Below, piece after piece: positions 38,018 through 47,113 of a stretch of DNA of 52,448 bases. The DNA is taken from the NCBI GenBank assembly GCA_019689975.1, contig JADGGK010000015.1, positions 1-52,448 of the forward strand, written 5' to 3'. The position numbers and the translations under genes were made by a program. Origin of the DNA: Pseudolabrys sp. Its GTDB lineage: Bacteria; Pseudomonadota; Alphaproteobacteria; Rhizobiales; Xanthobacteraceae. Numbering within the stretch: the stretch's first letter is position 1; each line of letters starts with the position of its first letter. The notes beneath the pieces were generated by a model. It saw only the letters and a list, made by a program, of their open reading frames with translations. It made no database searches and was not told where the DNA came from.

Positions 38018-38605
38018 CTACCGGGTCAGGGCTTTTTCGATCCGCGGCAATAGTTCCGATTGAAGATTTTGCGCCGTGATCGGTCCCACCAGTTTGTAGA
38101 CAATCCGCCCGTCGCGACCGATCAGGAAGGTTTCCGGAACGCCATAGACGCCCCAGTCGATCGACGTGCGGCCGCTCTCGTCACGCCCGGCGGCAACGAA
38201 CGGATTACCGTAGCGGTGGAGGAAACGGCGTGCATCGTCCGGCGCATCCTTGTAGTTGATGCCGACGAGCCTGACATGGCCGTCCTTGGCCAACGCGTTG
38301 AGGAAAGGGATCTCGGCGTGACAGGGCACGCACCATGACGCCCAGACATTGACCAGGCTTACGGCACCCGCCAGCGTCGCGTTGGTCACCCCCGGCACCG
38401 GTCGGCCGTCGACGGCGAGTCCCGGTATCGGCGGCAGGTCGGTCGGCGGCACGGGCTTTCCGATCAGTGCCGACGGCAATCTGGACGGATTGCCGTCCCT
38501 CAGTCCGGCATACAACACGGCGGCGAGAACAACGAAGACGAGCAGCGGCAGCGCCACCACGATGTTGCGGCGGCGCGGGTTTGCTCCACCGCGCAGCGCG
38601 GTCAT
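38018..38605 (-). CDS. ccmG: Cytochrome c maturation thioredoxin-like protein CcmG/DsbE
   Basis: A membrane-anchored periplasmic thiol-disulfide protein that keeps apocytochrome c or CcmH reduced. The 195-residue product has an N-terminal anchor (about residues 15-35), the active site WASWCVPCHAEIP (Cys 92, Cys 95), and the CcmG acidic loop with GINYKDAPDDARRFL and GVYGVPETFLIGRDGRI. The ATG overlaps the ccmD stop (ATGA). It is the last gene of the ccmABCDG set. Confidence 0.95.
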   Translation of the reverse strand: MTALRGGANPRRRNIVVALPLLVFVVLAAVLYAGLRDGNPSRLPSALIGKPVPPTDLPPIPGLAVDGRPVPGVTNATLAGAVSLVNVWASWCVPCHAEIPFLNALAKDGHVRLVGINYKDAPDDARRFLHRYGNPFVAAGRDESGRTSIDWGVYGVPETFLIGRDGRIVYKLVGPITAQNLQSELLPRIEKALTR

Positions 38606-38778
38606 GGCGCGCCTCCCGCCCGCCCTGAGCGGCGTTTCACACCGTGTTCTTCCAGGCTGCCAAGGGTGCGACGCTGCGCTACGTAGTCGAGCACGACCCA
38701 GGCGATCAGCATCGCGACGATGAACGCCGTGACCGCATAGGCGGCGACGATAAATTCGGCATGCGCGCCGACTGTCAT
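38602..38778 (-). CDS. ccmD: Heme exporter protein CcmD
   Basis: A 58-residue membrane protein with one helix (about residues 8-32, AEFIVAAYAVTAFIVAMLIAW) and a basic cytoplasmic tail (LDYVAQRRTLGSLEEHG). CcmD stabilises CcmE release from CcmABC. Both ends use ATGA overlaps, with ccmC upstream and ccmG downstream, which fixes the start and end of this very short gene. Confidence 0.9.
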   Translation of the reverse strand: MTVGAHAEFIVAAYAVTAFIVAMLIAWVVLDYVAQRRTLGSLEEHGVKRRSGRAGGAP

Positions 38779-39506
38779 GCCTTTGCCTCTTGCGCCTGCA
38801 GCATTTGCATGGTGCGCACGCGCCGGCGCAGGATTTCGTTGCGCATGGCGGCAAGATGCAACGTCACGAACAAGAGAAAAAAGGCCATCGCCATCACTGC
38901 GAGCGGCCACAGAATCGAAGCATCGATGACCGGACCGCCGGCACGGAAGATTGACTCGCCTTGGTGCAATGAATTCCACCAATCGACTGAAAACTTGACG
39001 ATCGGCAAGTCGATTGCGCCGACCAATGACAGGACTGCGGCCGCGCGCGCGCCGCGACCGGGATCTTCCGCGGTCCAATAAAGCGCCAGCACGCCGAGAT
39101 AGAGGAGGAACAGCACCAACTCGGACGTAAGCCGCGCGTCCCATACCCAGTAGGTGCCCCAGGTCGGACGGCCCCAGAGCGAGCCGGTGATGAGGCAAAT
39201 GAGGGTGAAGCCGGCGCCGATCGGGGCGGCCGCCTTGGCGGCGACGTCCGCCAGCGGATGTCGCCACACCAGGGTCCCGAGCGCCGCTACGGTCATGACC
39301 GCCCAGCCGACCATGCTGAGCCAGGCGGCTGGCACATGGAGAAACATGATCTTGACCGTCGCGCCCTGCTGGTAGTCGTCCGGTGCCTGGACAGCCTGGA
39401 CAAGCCCGGCGGCCAGGATCAGGGCGGTAGCTGCCGCGAACCATGGCAGAAGGCGGTCGACGATGCGCAGAAAGCGCGTCGGATTGGCAAGCTCGATCAT
39501 GGCCAT
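38775..39506 (-). CDS. ccmC: Heme-handling membrane protein CcmC
   Basis: The 243-residue, six-helix protein loads heme onto CcmE. It carries MFLHVPAAWLSMVGW (first conserved His), the tryptophan-rich WGTYWVWDARLTSELVLFLLY (WWD-type heme-handling motif), and VKFSVDWWNSLHQGES (second conserved His). The order ccmA-ccmB-ccmC-ccmD-ccmG and the 4-base overlap with ccmD support the call. Confidence 0.97.
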   Translation of the reverse strand: MAMIELANPTRFLRIVDRLLPWFAAATALILAAGLVQAVQAPDDYQQGATVKIMFLHVPAAWLSMVGWAVMTVAALGTLVWRHPLADVAAKAAAPIGAGFTLICLITGSLWGRPTWGTYWVWDARLTSELVLFLLYLGVLALYWTAEDPGRGARAAAVLSLVGAIDLPIVKFSVDWWNSLHQGESIFRAGGPVIDASILWPLAVMAMAFFLLFVTLHLAAMRNEILRRRVRTMQMLQAQEAKA

Positions 39507-39521
39507 CGGCGATCTTCTACA

Positions 39522-40190
39522 TCAGTCAAGCCCGTGCCGCAGCGCGGCGGCAGCGGCGAAGGGCCCCAGCACCAAGCTTGCCAGGGATAGCGCGCAAAGA
39601 ATGGTGAAAGCGGGGCCGAACCCCGCCCTTGCGGCCGAGGCCAGGTCGGACGCCGAAACGCCGAATACCAATATCGGAATGGTGAGCGGCAGCACGATCA
39701 CCGCCAGCAGCAGGCCGCCGCGTCGCAGCGAGACCGAGAGCGCGGCGCCGACCAGGCCGATGAATGTGAGCGCCGGCGTACCAACGGAGAGTGCCGCCAG
39801 GAGCGGTCCCATGGCGGCGGGGTCGATATCGAGCATCAGGCCGAGCAGGGGCGCGACGAAAAGGAGCGGCACTCCGGTGGTCAGCCAATGCGCCACCGCC
39901 TTGGCCAATATGGTCAACTCCAGCGGCAATTCCCCCGTCATCAATATGTCGAGCGAACCGTCCTCATGGTCCGCCGCGAACAGTCGGTCGAGCGCGAGGA
40001 GGCTTGCGAGCAATGCGCCCAGCCAAAGAACCGCGGGGCCGATTCGTCCGAGCAGCTTCAGATCGGGACCGACGGCGAACGGCACGGTCACGACCACGAT
40101 CAAGAAGAAAACCGCACCGATCAGCGCGCCGCCGCCTGCGCGCAAGGCGATGCGCATGTCGCGGATGAGGAGGGCCCAAAAGGCGTTCAC
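39522..40190 (-). CDS. ccmB: Heme ABC exporter membrane subunit CcmB
   Basis: A 222-residue membrane protein with about six helices, partner of the CcmA ATPase. Blocks: FWALLIRDMRIALRAGGGALIG at the start, LASLLALDRLFAADHEDGSLDILMTGELPLE, and HWLTTGVPLLFVAPLLGLMLDI. It starts with GTG overlapping the ccmA stop (GTGA), and it precedes ccmC by 15 bases. Confidence 0.97.
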   Translation of the reverse strand: MNAFWALLIRDMRIALRAGGGALIGAVFFLIVVVTVPFAVGPDLKLLGRIGPAVLWLGALLASLLALDRLFAADHEDGSLDILMTGELPLELTILAKAVAHWLTTGVPLLFVAPLLGLMLDIDPAAMGPLLAALSVGTPALTFIGLVGAALSVSLRRGGLLLAVIVLPLTIPILVFGVSASDLASAARAGFGPAFTILCALSLASLVLGPFAAAAALRHGLD

Positions 40191-40786
40191 GTCGGTCCGA
40201 GCCTCAGTTCGTGTGCGGGTGCGAGCCCGATGGGCCCGTGGGCGGCAACGATGGCCAAGCCTCCCCGATCGCGATGGCGACGCATCAATTCGACGAGCCG
40301 AGCCTGCGACGCCTGGTCGAGCGCCGACATCGGCTCGTCCAGGAGCCAGATCGGGCGCTTGATCGCCGCAAGCCGCGCCAGCGACAGACGCCTGCGTTGC
40401 CCGGCCGAAAGATAAGCCGCCGGAAGGCGCGCGAGCGGCGCGAGGTCGAAGACGGCAAGGGCCGACATGACCTCCCCTCCGCCGCCGAGAAATGTCGTCC
40501 AGAACGCCAGGTTCTCGGCCACCGAAAGCGTCGGCTTCAACGCGTCTTGATGGCCGACATAGTGGGCTTGTTCGGCGATGGAGGCGTCCTTGGTTCCGCC
40601 TTCGAGCAATAGACGGCCGCTCGCCGGGCGCAGCAGGCCGGCCACAATCCTTAGCAGCGAGGATTTGCCGGCCCCATTGGGACCGGTGACGAGCATGATG
40701 TCGCCGCCCGCCAGGGCGAAGCTCACACCGGCAAAGACCTGGCGGCCGCCGCGCAAGCAGGCGAGATCATGAGCGGTCAGCCGCAT
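40187..40786 (-). CDS. ccmA: Heme ABC exporter ATP-binding protein CcmA
   Basis: The 199-residue ATPase has Walker A TGPNGAGKSS (34-43), the signature LSAGQRRRLSLARL, and Walker B IWLLDEPMSALD. It powers the release of holo-CcmE. The ATG at 40786 gives the family start MRLTAHDLACLRGGR but lacks a ribosome-binding site. A TTG at 40810 preceded by AAGGA is the alternative and would add eight residues. It diverges from acnA. Confidence 0.95.
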   Translation of the reverse strand: MRLTAHDLACLRGGRQVFAGVSFALAGGDIMLVTGPNGAGKSSLLRIVAGLLRPASGRLLLEGGTKDASIAEQAHYVGHQDALKPTLSVAENLAFWTTFLGGGGEVMSALAVFDLAPLARLPAAYLSAGQRRRLSLARLAAIKRPIWLLDEPMSALDQASQARLVELMRRHRDRGGLAIVAAHGPIGLAPAHELRLGPT

Positions 40787-40934
40787 GGGGGGGGATCCAT
40801 CACGCGCCAATTTTCCTTATCCGGGGTCGGACCAGGTCCGAGCGATTTCCGTTTTCTGCACATCTGGCAAGCCGGTCGTCCCCAATCTGGCGCGCGCCGG
40901 GAAAAGTCCTTATAAGCCCGCTGTCGCGGTCCGA

Positions 40935-41000
40935 GCCTAAGGATTTTATGGTCCAAACCTCGGCTTGGTGTAAAATCCTTAGATTATCAATAACTTAGGC
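40935..41000. promoter_or_regulatory. Long inverted repeat between ccmA and acnA
   Basis: CTAAGGATTTTA (40937-40948) and TAAAATCCTTAG (40971-40982) are a perfect 12-bp inverted repeat with a 22-base spacer. The spacer itself contains CCAA / TTGG. A third element, CTTAGGC (40994-41000), is the complement of GCCTAAG (40935-40941), allowing an alternative pairing. The dyad lies in the AT-rich centre of the divergent region, about 60 bases upstream of the acnA start. It could be a double operator (half-site centres about 34 bases apart) or an mRNA leader structure. I cannot match it to a known Irr, RirA, Fur or IscR site. Confidence 0.6.
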
Positions 41001-41043
41001 GAGGGCCGCGGTGAACTCCCGCATCGGGTACGGAACAGCCCAC

Positions 41044-43749
41044 ATGACGTCTCTCGACAGCTTTCGTTGCTGCAAAACCCTTAAAGTCGGCGGCAGAACC
41101 TATGCTTATTTCAGCCTTCCGACCGCCGAGCGAAACGGCCTTAAGGGCATCTCCCGCCTGCCGTTTTCAATGAAGGTGCTGCTGGAAAATCTGCTGCGCA
41201 ACGAGGATGGCCGCAGCGTCAGCAAAGACGACATCAAGGCGGTCGCGGAATGGCTCAAGAACAAGACCTCCGACCGTGAGATTGCATTTCGCCCCGCGCG
41301 GGTCTTGATGCAGGATTTTACCGGCGTGCCGGCGGTGGTCGATCTCGCCGCCATGCGGGACGCCATGAAGAGTCTCGGCGGTGATCCCAAGAAGATCAAC
41401 CCGCAGGTTCCCGTCGATCTGGTGATCGACCATTCGGTGGCCGTGACCTATTTCGGCAACAATCAGGCCTTCAAGAAGAATGTGGAGGAGGAATATCGGC
41501 AGAACCAGGAACGCTACAAATTTTTGAAATGGGCACAGCGGTCTTTTGACAATTTCAGCGTGGTCCCGCCGGGCACCGGCATCTGCCACCAGGTCAATCT
41601 TGAATATCTTTCGCGCGTGGTCTGGAGCAAGCAGGACCGCGTCAAGGTCGACGGGAGAGAAGCAACCCTCGAGGTCGCGTTTCCCGACACGCTTGTCGGC
41701 ACCGATTCCCATACTACGATGGTCAACGGTCTTTCGGTGCTCGGCTGGGGTGTCGGCGGCATCGAAGCGGAAGCGGCGATGTTGGGGCAACCGCTGTCGA
41801 TGGTATTGCCCGAGGTCATCGGCTTCAAACTGACCGGGCGCATGAAGGAGGGCGTGACCGCGACGGATCTCGTGCTTACCGTCACGGAGATGCTGCGCAA
41901 GCGCGGCGTCGTGGGCAAGTTCGTTGAATTCTTCGGCCCCGGCCTCACGCATCTCTCGATCGCCGACCGCGCCACGCTCGGCAACATGTCGCCGGAATAC
42001 GGGGCGACCTGCGGATTCTCGCCGATCGATGACGACACCATCCGCTACCTCAAGGATACCGGGCGCCCTCCCGAACTCATTTCGCTGGTTGCCGCTTACG
42101 CCAAGGCCCAGGGCATGTATCGGGTGAAAAATACGCCCGATCCGATCTTCACGGATGTTCTCAAGCTCGACCTGTCGACCGTGGAGCCCTCGCTTGCGGG
42201 TCCCAAGCGGCCGCAGGATCGCGTCCCGCTTAAGGCGGTAAAGGCGGGCTTTGCCGCCGCCATGGACAAGGAATTCAACAAAGCGGGCGAGATGAACAAA
42301 CGCGTAAGGGTCAACGGCAAGAATTACGATCTTGGGCACGGAGACGTTGTCATCGCCGCCATTACGTCTTGCACGAATACGTCCAACCCCAACGTCATGA
42401 TCGGTGCCGGCCTGCTCGCCCGCAAGGCGGTCGCGAAGAGGCTGTCCACCAAGCCGTGGGTGAAAACATCGCTTGCCCCCGGCTCGCAGGTGGTGGCGGA
42501 ATATCTCGACAAATCCGGCTTGCAGAAGGACCTCGACAAGCTCGGGTTTAATCTGGTGGGTTTTGGCTGCACCACTTGCATCGGTAATTCGGGGCCGCTG
42601 CCGGCGGAAATTTCAAAGGCGATCAACGACAACGATCTGATCGCCGCGGCCGTGCTGTCGGGCAATCGGAATTTCGAAGGCCGCGTCAATGCCGACGTGC
42701 GTGCGAACTATCTCGCGTCGCCGCCACTGGTCGTGGCCTACGCGATCGCCGGCTCCATGACCGTCGATATGACCAAGGAGCCGCTCGGCGTCGATGCCGG
42801 CGGCAAGAAGGTCTTTCTCAAGGACATTTGGCCTTCCAACAAGGAAATCGCCGACTTCGTCTCGAAATCCATCACCCGGCAGATGTTCGCCAAGAAATAC
42901 GCCAACGTCTTCAAGGGCGAGGTCAACTGGCGCAAGATCAGCGTCAAGGGCGGGGTGACCTATGACTGGGACAAGAAGTCCACCTACGTGCAGAATCCGC
43001 CCTATTTCGTCGGCATGGGACGTCATCCCAGGCCGCTCGAGGATATCGTCGACGCGCGCATCCTCGGTCTGTTCCTTGATTCGATCACCACCGATCACAT
43101 TTCGCCGGCAGGATCCATCAAGATAGATTCCCCCGCGGGCAAGTACCTGATCGAACACAAAGTGAAGCCTGCGGATTTCAACCAATACGGCACCCGGCGC
43201 GGCAATCACGAAGTGATGATGCGCGGCACATTCGCCAATATCCGCATCAAGAACCAAATGGTGCCGGGTGTGGAGGGCGGCGTCACCGTGCATTACCCCT
43301 CCAAGCAGCGCATGTCGATCTACGACGCGGCGATGAGGTACAAGGCCGAGAACGTGCCGTTGGTCGTGTTTGCCGGCAAGGAATATGGCACGGGTTCCTC
43401 GCGCGACTGGGCCGCGAAAGGCACGGCGCTGCTCGGCGTCCGCGCGGTCATCGCACAGAGCTTCGAACGCATTCACCGATCGAATCTGGTGGGCATGGGC
43501 GTGATGCCGCTGGTATTCGAGGAGGGCATGTCCTGGCAGGCGCTGGGTCTCAAAGGCGACGAGACCGTGACCATCCGCGGTCTGCATGGTGAGTTGAAGC
43601 CGCGGCAGCGGCTCATTGCCGATATCGTCTTCGGCAACGGGACGCTCAAACGCGTACCGTTGGTCTGCCGCATCGATACCTTGGACGAGATCGAGTACTT
43701 CAAGAACGGCGGCATCCTGCAATACGTGCTGCGGCAGCTCGCGGGATAG
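41044..43749 (+). CDS. acnA: Aconitate hydratase A
   Basis: The [4Fe-4S] TCA enzyme interconverts citrate and isocitrate. The 901-residue product (start [17 protein letters not shown], as in rhizobial homologues) has [45 protein letters not shown]-like, [18 protein letters not shown], and [15 protein letters not shown] with the three cluster cysteines. The swivel domain has [23 protein letters not shown] at 41011 is an alternative start without family similarity. Expression may be controlled through the inverted repeat upstream. Confidence 0.98.
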   Translation: MTSLDSFRCCKTLKVGGRTYAYFSLPTAERNGLKGISRLPFSMKVLLENLLRNEDGRSVSKDDIKAVAEWLKNKTSDREIAFRPARVLMQDFTGVPAVVDLAAMRDAMKSLGGDPKKINPQVPVDLVIDHSVAVTYFGNNQAFKKNVEEEYRQNQERYKFLKWAQRSFDNFSVVPPGTGICHQVNLEYLSRVVWSKQDRVKVDGREATLEVAFPDTLVGTDSHTTMVNGLSVLGWGVGGIEAEAAMLGQPLSMVLPEVIGFKLTGRMKEGVTATDLVLTVTEMLRKRGVVGKFVEFFGPGLTHLSIADRATLGNMSPEYGATCGFSPIDDDTIRYLKDTGRPPELISLVAAYAKAQGMYRVKNTPDPIFTDVLKLDLSTVEPSLAGPKRPQDRVPLKAVKAGFAAAMDKEFNKAGEMNKRVRVNGKNYDLGHGDVVIAAITSCTNTSNPNVMIGAGLLARKAVAKRLSTKPWVKTSLAPGSQVVAEYLDKSGLQKDLDKLGFNLVGFGCTTCIGNSGPLPAEISKAINDNDLIAAAVLSGNRNFEGRVNADVRANYLASPPLVVAYAIAGSMTVDMTKEPLGVDAGGKKVFLKDIWPSNKEIADFVSKSITRQMFAKKYANVFKGEVNWRKISVKGGVTYDWDKKSTYVQNPPYFVGMGRHPRPLEDIVDARILGLFLDSITTDHISPAGSIKIDSPAGKYLIEHKVKPADFNQYGTRRGNHEVMMRGTFANIRIKNQMVPGVEGGVTVHYPSKQRMSIYDAAMRYKAENVPLVVFAGKEYGTGSSRDWAAKGTALLGVRAVIAQSFERIHRSNLVGMGVMPLVFEEGMSWQALGLKGDETVTIRGLHGELKPRQRLIADIVFGNGTLKRVPLVCRIDTLDEIEYFKNGGILQYVLRQLAG

Positions 43750-43849
43750 CGCCGCCCGATGATTGCGGACATGCTCACCGTGAAGTGAGTGGCGGGTGAG
43801 CGAAGCGGCATCCTATAAGCCGCAGACGGGGCGGGCCTATGGGTCTCGC

Positions 43850-44593
43850 ATGAACTATCGCCTCATCATCCTTGCCGCCGCGCTCGTCTGCGGCGCGTCG
43901 CCGGTTTTTGCCGGCCCACGCGCGGTGATCGAGCTCTTCACCAGCCAGGGCTGCTCGTCATGTCCGCCGGCCGACAGGTTGCTGGGCGAAATGTCGCGCG
44001 ATCCCTCGCTTCTCACCATGAGCCTTCCGGTCGACTACTGGGATTATCTCGGTTGGAAGGACACATTGGCGCTACATGGACATACCAAGCGCCAGCACGC
44101 CTATGCGCTTGCGCGCGGCGTCAATGACGTAGGAACGCCGCAAGCGGTGATCAACGGCGTTGTGGCGGTCCTCGGAAGCGACCGGCAGGCGATCGAGCAC
44201 GCCATCGAACAAAGCCGCCGCAGCGGAGAGGCGCTTTCCTTGCCGGTCGCCCTGAAGATTGCCGACGGTCTTGTGACCGTCGCCATACCCGCCGCGGTCA
44301 ACGCGAAACACAGCGGTGAGGTCTGGCTTTGCCCGGTCACCGACCGGATTGCCGTCGCTATCGGTCGCGGCGAGAACCGCGGGCGTACGATCACCTATCA
44401 CGAGGTGGTGCGGCGATGGGTAAAACTTGGTGATTGGAACGGCAGCGAGCAGACCTTCACCTACAAGCTCGCCGACATCCCCGAGCGCAATCTTTTGCTG
44501 CGCGACGTCGATCGGCTCGATGTTCTGGTGCAGAGCGGCGTTGCGGCCAAACCCGGTTTGATTCTGGGCGCCGCGTCCACCAAGCTCCCCTAG
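43850..44593 (+). CDS. DUF1223 exported thioredoxin-like protein
   Basis: A 247-residue periplasmic protein with a signal peptide (residues 1-21, ending SPVFA) and the DUF1223 hallmark VIELFTSQGCSSCPPADRLL (Cys 35, Cys 38). It continues with LPVDYWDYLGWKDTLA, RQHAYALARGVNDVGTPQAVING, and a C-terminal beta-rich half (WVKLGDWNGSEQTFTYKLAD). The thioredoxin-like CxxC suggests redox activity, but no function is established. A longer frame from GTG 43796 would put extra residues before the signal and was not chosen. It follows acnA by 100 bases. Confidence 0.9.
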   Translation: MNYRLIILAAALVCGASPVFAGPRAVIELFTSQGCSSCPPADRLLGEMSRDPSLLTMSLPVDYWDYLGWKDTLALHGHTKRQHAYALARGVNDVGTPQAVINGVVAVLGSDRQAIEHAIEQSRRSGEALSLPVALKIADGLVTVAIPAAVNAKHSGEVWLCPVTDRIAVAIGRGENRGRTITYHEVVRRWVKLGDWNGSEQTFTYKLADIPERNLLLRDVDRLDVLVQSGVAAKPGLILGAASTKLP

Positions 44594-44974
44594 GCGCGAT
44601 TCCGGAACGCACTTCCGTTCGCCGCAGGCGCGACAAAAGACGGGCCGGCGCAATGCCGGCCCGCAGGCTTAGGGGATTGAACCGTACGCGGAACTCAATC
44701 GGCCCGGCCGGTCAAGCCTCGGGGGGCTGGGGGGCTGAGGAATCCGGGGCTTTTCACCGACCGGGCCTTGAGGCAACGGTGTCTGTTTTTCATTCCAGCG
44801 TGACGGGCGATTGACCGAAATTGGGCGTTATTGTGGGTTTTTTTAACGTCTTCGTGATTGGCGCGGGAAATTGGCGGCGTTTTCGCGCGGGCTTCCATTG
44901 CGCGAGGCTCTTGCCGCGACTGCCCACCGGCGCGATCATTCGAGGCCAGCCAGATCGAACCAAGGAGGCGCCGC
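44594..44974. other. 381-base gap between DUF1223 and DUF2794 genes
   Basis: No gene seen. It holds a GC hairpin at 44641-44663, a TTGACC -35-like hexamer at 44811-44816 without a clear -10, and a T-run (44838-44844) of unknown meaning. The strong AAGGAGG of the DUF2794 gene marks the right end. Confidence 0.4.
44641..44663 (+). terminator. GC-rich hairpin after the DUF1223 gene
   Basis: A perfect 9-bp stem CGGGCCGGC / GCCGGCCCG with loop GCAAT, 48 bases past the DUF1223 stop. There is no T-run on the plus strand, though the reverse strand reads TCTTTT after it. Probably a transcription end or mRNA stabiliser. Confidence 0.5.
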
Positions 44975-45349
44975 ATGAGGTCCGCTACCGGCGACATCGA
45001 ACCCAGCCAGCCCCTCGGGGGCGCGACTTTGGTCCCCGCCGCCCCCTTCAATCAGGTGACCTTCGACCGCCGCGAGCTCAAACGCATTCTTGACCTTTAT
45101 GGTCGTAAGGTTGCCGCTGGCGAATGGCGAGATTATGCCATTGATTTCCTCAAGGATCGCGCCGTGTTTTCCGTCTTCAGGCGGAGCAGCGAAGTGCCGT
45201 TGTACCGCATCGAGAAGCAACCCAGATTGGCACGGCGTCAGGGTGCCTACAGCGTCATTTCCGCCACGGGGCTCATCGTGCGACGCGGCCACGAGCTCGA
45301 TCGCGTGCTCCGCGCCATAGACCGCTCGCAATTGACGGTCGTCAATTGA
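44975..45349 (+). CDS. DUF2794 family protein
   Basis: A 124-residue soluble protein matching the alphaproteobacterial DUF2794 family: FNQVTFDRRELKRILDLYGRKV, EWRDYAIDFLKDRAVFSVFRR, PLYRIEKQPRLARRQGAYSVIS, and RRGHELDRVLRAI. No function is established. AAGGAGG six bases before the ATG at 44975 decides the start. The gene stands alone, convergent with the downstream acetyltransferase gene. Confidence 0.88.
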   Translation: MRSATGDIEPSQPLGGATLVPAAPFNQVTFDRRELKRILDLYGRKVAAGEWRDYAIDFLKDRAVFSVFRRSSEVPLYRIEKQPRLARRQGAYSVISATGLIVRRGHELDRVLRAIDRSQLTVVN

Positions 45350-45417
45350 TCCGTCCGTCGCCGCCGGGGAATGACCGTGCGGGAAGCCATCGCGTGCCCC
45401 GGTCCTGCATGCGATCG

Positions 45418-45987
45418 TCAGTGTAGGTTCGAGTCGCTCGCGCGGATCGACGCCGTCGCTTGGCGGCTGCCCCCTGGCGGGGTCGTCGCTCCTGCGCCGA
45501 GCGCACGTTGCATCAGCGGCGTATCGAGCCAGCGGTCGAACTTCCAGCCAATATTGCGCAGGTTGCCGACATGCTCGAATCCGCATGCGCGGTGAAGGCC
45601 AATCGATGCGGCCTGATTTGAGTCGCCGATCACCGCGATCATTTGCCTGAAACCGAGCGCCGCGCATGCCTCGACCAGACTGATCAGGAGCGCCCGTCCC
45701 ACCCCGCGACGTTGCGCCTGCGGCGCGACATAGACCGAGTCCTCGACCGTGAAACGATAAGCGGGCCGTGTGCGGTAGGACGACGCATAGGCGTAGCCGA
45801 CCACTGTGCCGTCGACCTCCGCGACCAGATAGGGAAATCCGCCGTCCAGCACCGCGCGCATTCGCCGCGTCATTTCCGCTTGGTCGGGCGGATCGAGCTC
45901 GAACGATGCCGTGCCTGTCGTCACGGCATGCGCGTATATGCGGGTAATGGTGGAGATGTCGGAGAAACTTGCGGGGCGGATGTTCAT
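45418..45987 (-). CDS. GNAT N-acetyltransferase (phosphinothricin acetyltransferase-like)
   Basis: A 189-residue GNAT-fold enzyme. Blocks NIRPASFSDISTITRIYAHAV, TGTASFELDPPDQAEMTRRM, VAEVDGTVVGYAYASSYRTRPAYRFTVEDSVYV, the acetyl-CoA loop AQRRGVGRALLISLVE and FRQMIAVIGDSNQAASIGLHRACGFEHVG are those of the PAT/MddA group that acetylates phosphinothricin, methionine sulfone or similar amino acid analogues. The true substrate is unknown. The C-terminal 25 residues are a Ser/Thr/Gly-rich tail. The start is uncertain: the ATG at 45987 suits the fold, but the earlier ATGs at 46017 and 46002 are possible and none has a clear ribosome-binding site. Confidence 0.9.
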   Translation of the reverse strand: MNIRPASFSDISTITRIYAHAVTTGTASFELDPPDQAEMTRRMRAVLDGGFPYLVAEVDGTVVGYAYASSYRTRPAYRFTVEDSVYVAPQAQRRGVGRALLISLVEACAALGFRQMIAVIGDSNQAASIGLHRACGFEHVGNLRNIGWKFDRWLDTPLMQRALGAGATTPPGGSRQATASIRASDSNLH

Positions 45988-46105
45988 GGCAGGTCGCATC
46001 ATGGCTGGCAAAGGCACCGATCCAATCGGCCCTTGCTCGCAGTCTTAAAGACGCAGTCGAGCCGCACAAGCCCGTCCGGCGCCGAATGCCTGCCACATCC
46101 GGTGG

Positions 46106-46139
46106 CCCAAAACGAAACGCCCCGGCGAGGCCGGGGCGT
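46106..46139 (-). terminator. Rho-independent terminator after the Bax-inhibitor-1 gene
   Basis: A perfect 10-bp stem ACGCCCCGGC / GCCGGGGCGT with a 3-base loop (46117-46139) is followed on the minus strand by TTCGTTTTGG. It lies 34 bases past the stop of the BI-1 gene. Confidence 0.8.
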
Positions 46140-46173
46140 CCGCAGCGCAAACAGCGCGGAAATTGCTGGCAGC

Positions 46174-46935
46174 TTACCGGCGATCACCGAGGAAGCGCAG
46201 CAGGAACAGGAACAGGTTGATAAAGTCGAGATAGAGCGCAAGCGCACCCATCACCGCTTTGCGACCGGCAACCGTCCCGTCGTCGCTGACGCTGTACATC
46301 TCCTTGATCCGTTGGGTATCCCAGGCCGTGAGCCCGGCGAAGATCAACACGCCGATCACCGAGATGACGAATTCCAGCCCGCTGCTCTTCAGGAACAAAT
46401 TGACCAGCATGGCCAGGATCAGCCCAAACAGCCCCATGACCAGGAACGAGCCGACGGGGGATAGATCGCGCTGCGTCGTGTAGCCGTAGAGGCTAAGCGC
46501 GCCGAAAGAGGCGGCCGCGATGAAGAAGGTGCGGGTGATGGAGACGCCGGTGTAGGCAAGGAAGACCGACGACAACATCAGCCCCAGCAAGGCGGCATAG
46601 GCCATGAATAGACCGAGCGCCGTGCTCGGCTGCAGATGGCCGATCCGGAAGCTCAGGAAGAACACGAGTCCCAATGTTCCAAGGAACAACAGGATCGTGA
46701 GCGGGCCACCGTAGATCGCTTGGCCGAAGGAAGTCAGGACGAGCTGTCCGGTTTCGCTGGTTTGAACCGCCGCATTGAAGGTCAGCCAAGCCACCACCCC
46801 GGTCAGTGCGACGCCGGCGGCCATGTAGTTGTAGACGCGGAGCATATAGGCGCGCAGGCCCGCGTCGATTACCGCGGCCCGTTCGGCATAGCCGGAGCGG
46901 GCGAAGTAGTTATAGTTACGGTCGTAGTCCGACAT
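46174..46935 (-). CDS. Bax inhibitor-1 / YccA family membrane protein
   Basis: A 253-residue protein with seven predicted membrane helices. The family signature GLTAWDTQRIKEMYS lies before the last helix, and the C-terminus ends with LALYLDFINLFLFLLRFLG. Bacterial members (YbhL, YccA) include calcium-leak channels and FtsH modulators; which applies here cannot be read from sequence. The start at 46935 (MSDYDRNYNYFARSGYAERA) has GAGGGAA upstream. A terminator follows the gene. Confidence 0.95.
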   Translation of the reverse strand: MSDYDRNYNYFARSGYAERAAVIDAGLRAYMLRVYNYMAAGVALTGVVAWLTFNAAVQTSETGQLVLTSFGQAIYGGPLTILLFLGTLGLVFFLSFRIGHLQPSTALGLFMAYAALLGLMLSSVFLAYTGVSITRTFFIAAASFGALSLYGYTTQRDLSPVGSFLVMGLFGLILAMLVNLFLKSSGLEFVISVIGVLIFAGLTAWDTQRIKEMYSVSDDGTVAGRKAVMGALALYLDFINLFLFLLRFLGDRR

Positions 46936-47113
46936 CGAAGTTCCCTCTCTTGTCCCGGCTTGCCGGGCCGGACCCGGTGGCGCGCGGGCCGACGGCCGGC
47001 GCACCCGTCACGATTAATCTAGGACGTTCAAACCCTCGACGCCAGATGTGGCCCGATGATGGCCACCCCGCCAGGCCTCGCGATGCTGTCCCCGCCCGCG
47101 TCGGCGCCGAAAC

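Noticed and set aside
41167-42339. 390-residue minus-strand frame within acnA
   Set aside because: Antisense of aconitase; no family resemblance.
42613-43722. 369-residue minus-strand frame within acnA
   Set aside because: Antisense of aconitase.
44936-46150. 404-residue minus-strand frame over the DUF2794 and acetyltransferase genes
   Set aside because: Overlaps two well-supported genes in another frame; Arg-rich translation typical of off-frame GC-rich DNA.
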